A stretch of 64,000 bases of DNA, taken from positions 106,300-170,299 of the forward strand of contig NZ_JABANE010000002.1 in NCBI RefSeq assembly GCF_012844305.1. The letters run 5' to 3'. Below are positions 63,897-64,000 of the stretch, piece by piece. Both the position numbers and the translations under genes were made by a program. Numbering within the stretch: position 1 is the first letter of the stretch; each line of letters starts with the position of its first letter. This stretch comes from Flammeovirga aprica JL-4. Lineage in GTDB: Bacteria > Bacteroidota > Bacteroidia > Cytophagales > Flammeovirgaceae. The notes under the pieces were generated by a model that saw only the letters and a list, made by a program, of their open reading frames with translations, did not search any database and was not told the DNA's origin.

Positions 63897-64000
63897 ACAA
63901 CTTTTTTCCTGAGTTCCTCATTGGGACACCCTAAAATTAAATAGTTGAGCCAATTCTTTCTGATCCTCATGTAGAATAAGAGTTTTTTCAATTATCATAT

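Overview
The window is Bacteroidota DNA, most likely from a marine Cytophagia resembling Flammeovirga. The signs are TANNTTTG-type promoter boxes, signal peptides ending in xxQ, a RhaT/KduD-type sugar-acid cluster, DcaP-like porins, Arm-type tyrosine recombinases and low GC. It has a chromosomal left part (1-17164), two integrated elements in tandem (17165-43409 and 43392-60176), and a chromosomal right part (from the tRNA-Arg at 60160 onward).

Left chromosome. This is a carbohydrate locus: the 3' part of a GH2 beta-galactosidase, a RhaT-like sugar transporter, and a tight four-gene block with the order SBP-like protein, CoA-transferase, CoA-transferase, SBP-like protein. Then come a Gfo/Idh/MocA oxidoreductase, a zinc-type alcohol dehydrogenase, a KduD-like SDR, a MaoC hydratase, an IclR regulator on the other strand, a beta-propeller lactonase and a secreted esterase. 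Together they suggest uptake and oxidation of a sugar, lactone opening, and a CoA-thioester branch (CoA transfer plus MaoC hydration). The substrate cannot be read from the sequence. Most gaps between these genes hold long nested palindromes. One family, present twice in opposite orientation plus a half copy, is built from four small hairpins.

Element A (17165-43409). It is bounded by copies of the tRNA-Arg 3' end. It carries small secreted proteins, an IS1-like insertion sequence inside a terminator hairpin, and a type I restriction-modification locus. Inside that locus sits a three-gene ABC-ATPase system of the ABC-3C kind (nuclease-like effector, middle component, Rad50-like ATPase) plus a DUF1016 nuclease. 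After these come an XRE regulator, a P4-type primase/helicase replication module, a membrane/coiled-coil protein, a second DUF1016 nuclease and a tyrosine recombinase.

Element B (43392-60176). It starts with its own tyrosine recombinase, followed by an OLD/PARIS-like ATPase plus TOPRIM (DUF4276) pair, a DUF4238 protein and a pair with a possible ADP-ribosyltransferase fold. Next come a free-standing protein resembling an integrase Arm domain, small DNA-binding proteins, a gene II/X-type replication protein with a string of small genes, a membrane/coiled-coil protein of the same layout as in element A, a phage tail-collar protein and a cruciform-forming sequence. The two integrases point away from each other on either side of the shared middle att copy.

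Right chromosome. tRNA-Arg(CCG) is followed by two tandem DcaP-like outer-membrane proteins with an SH3-like N-terminal region.
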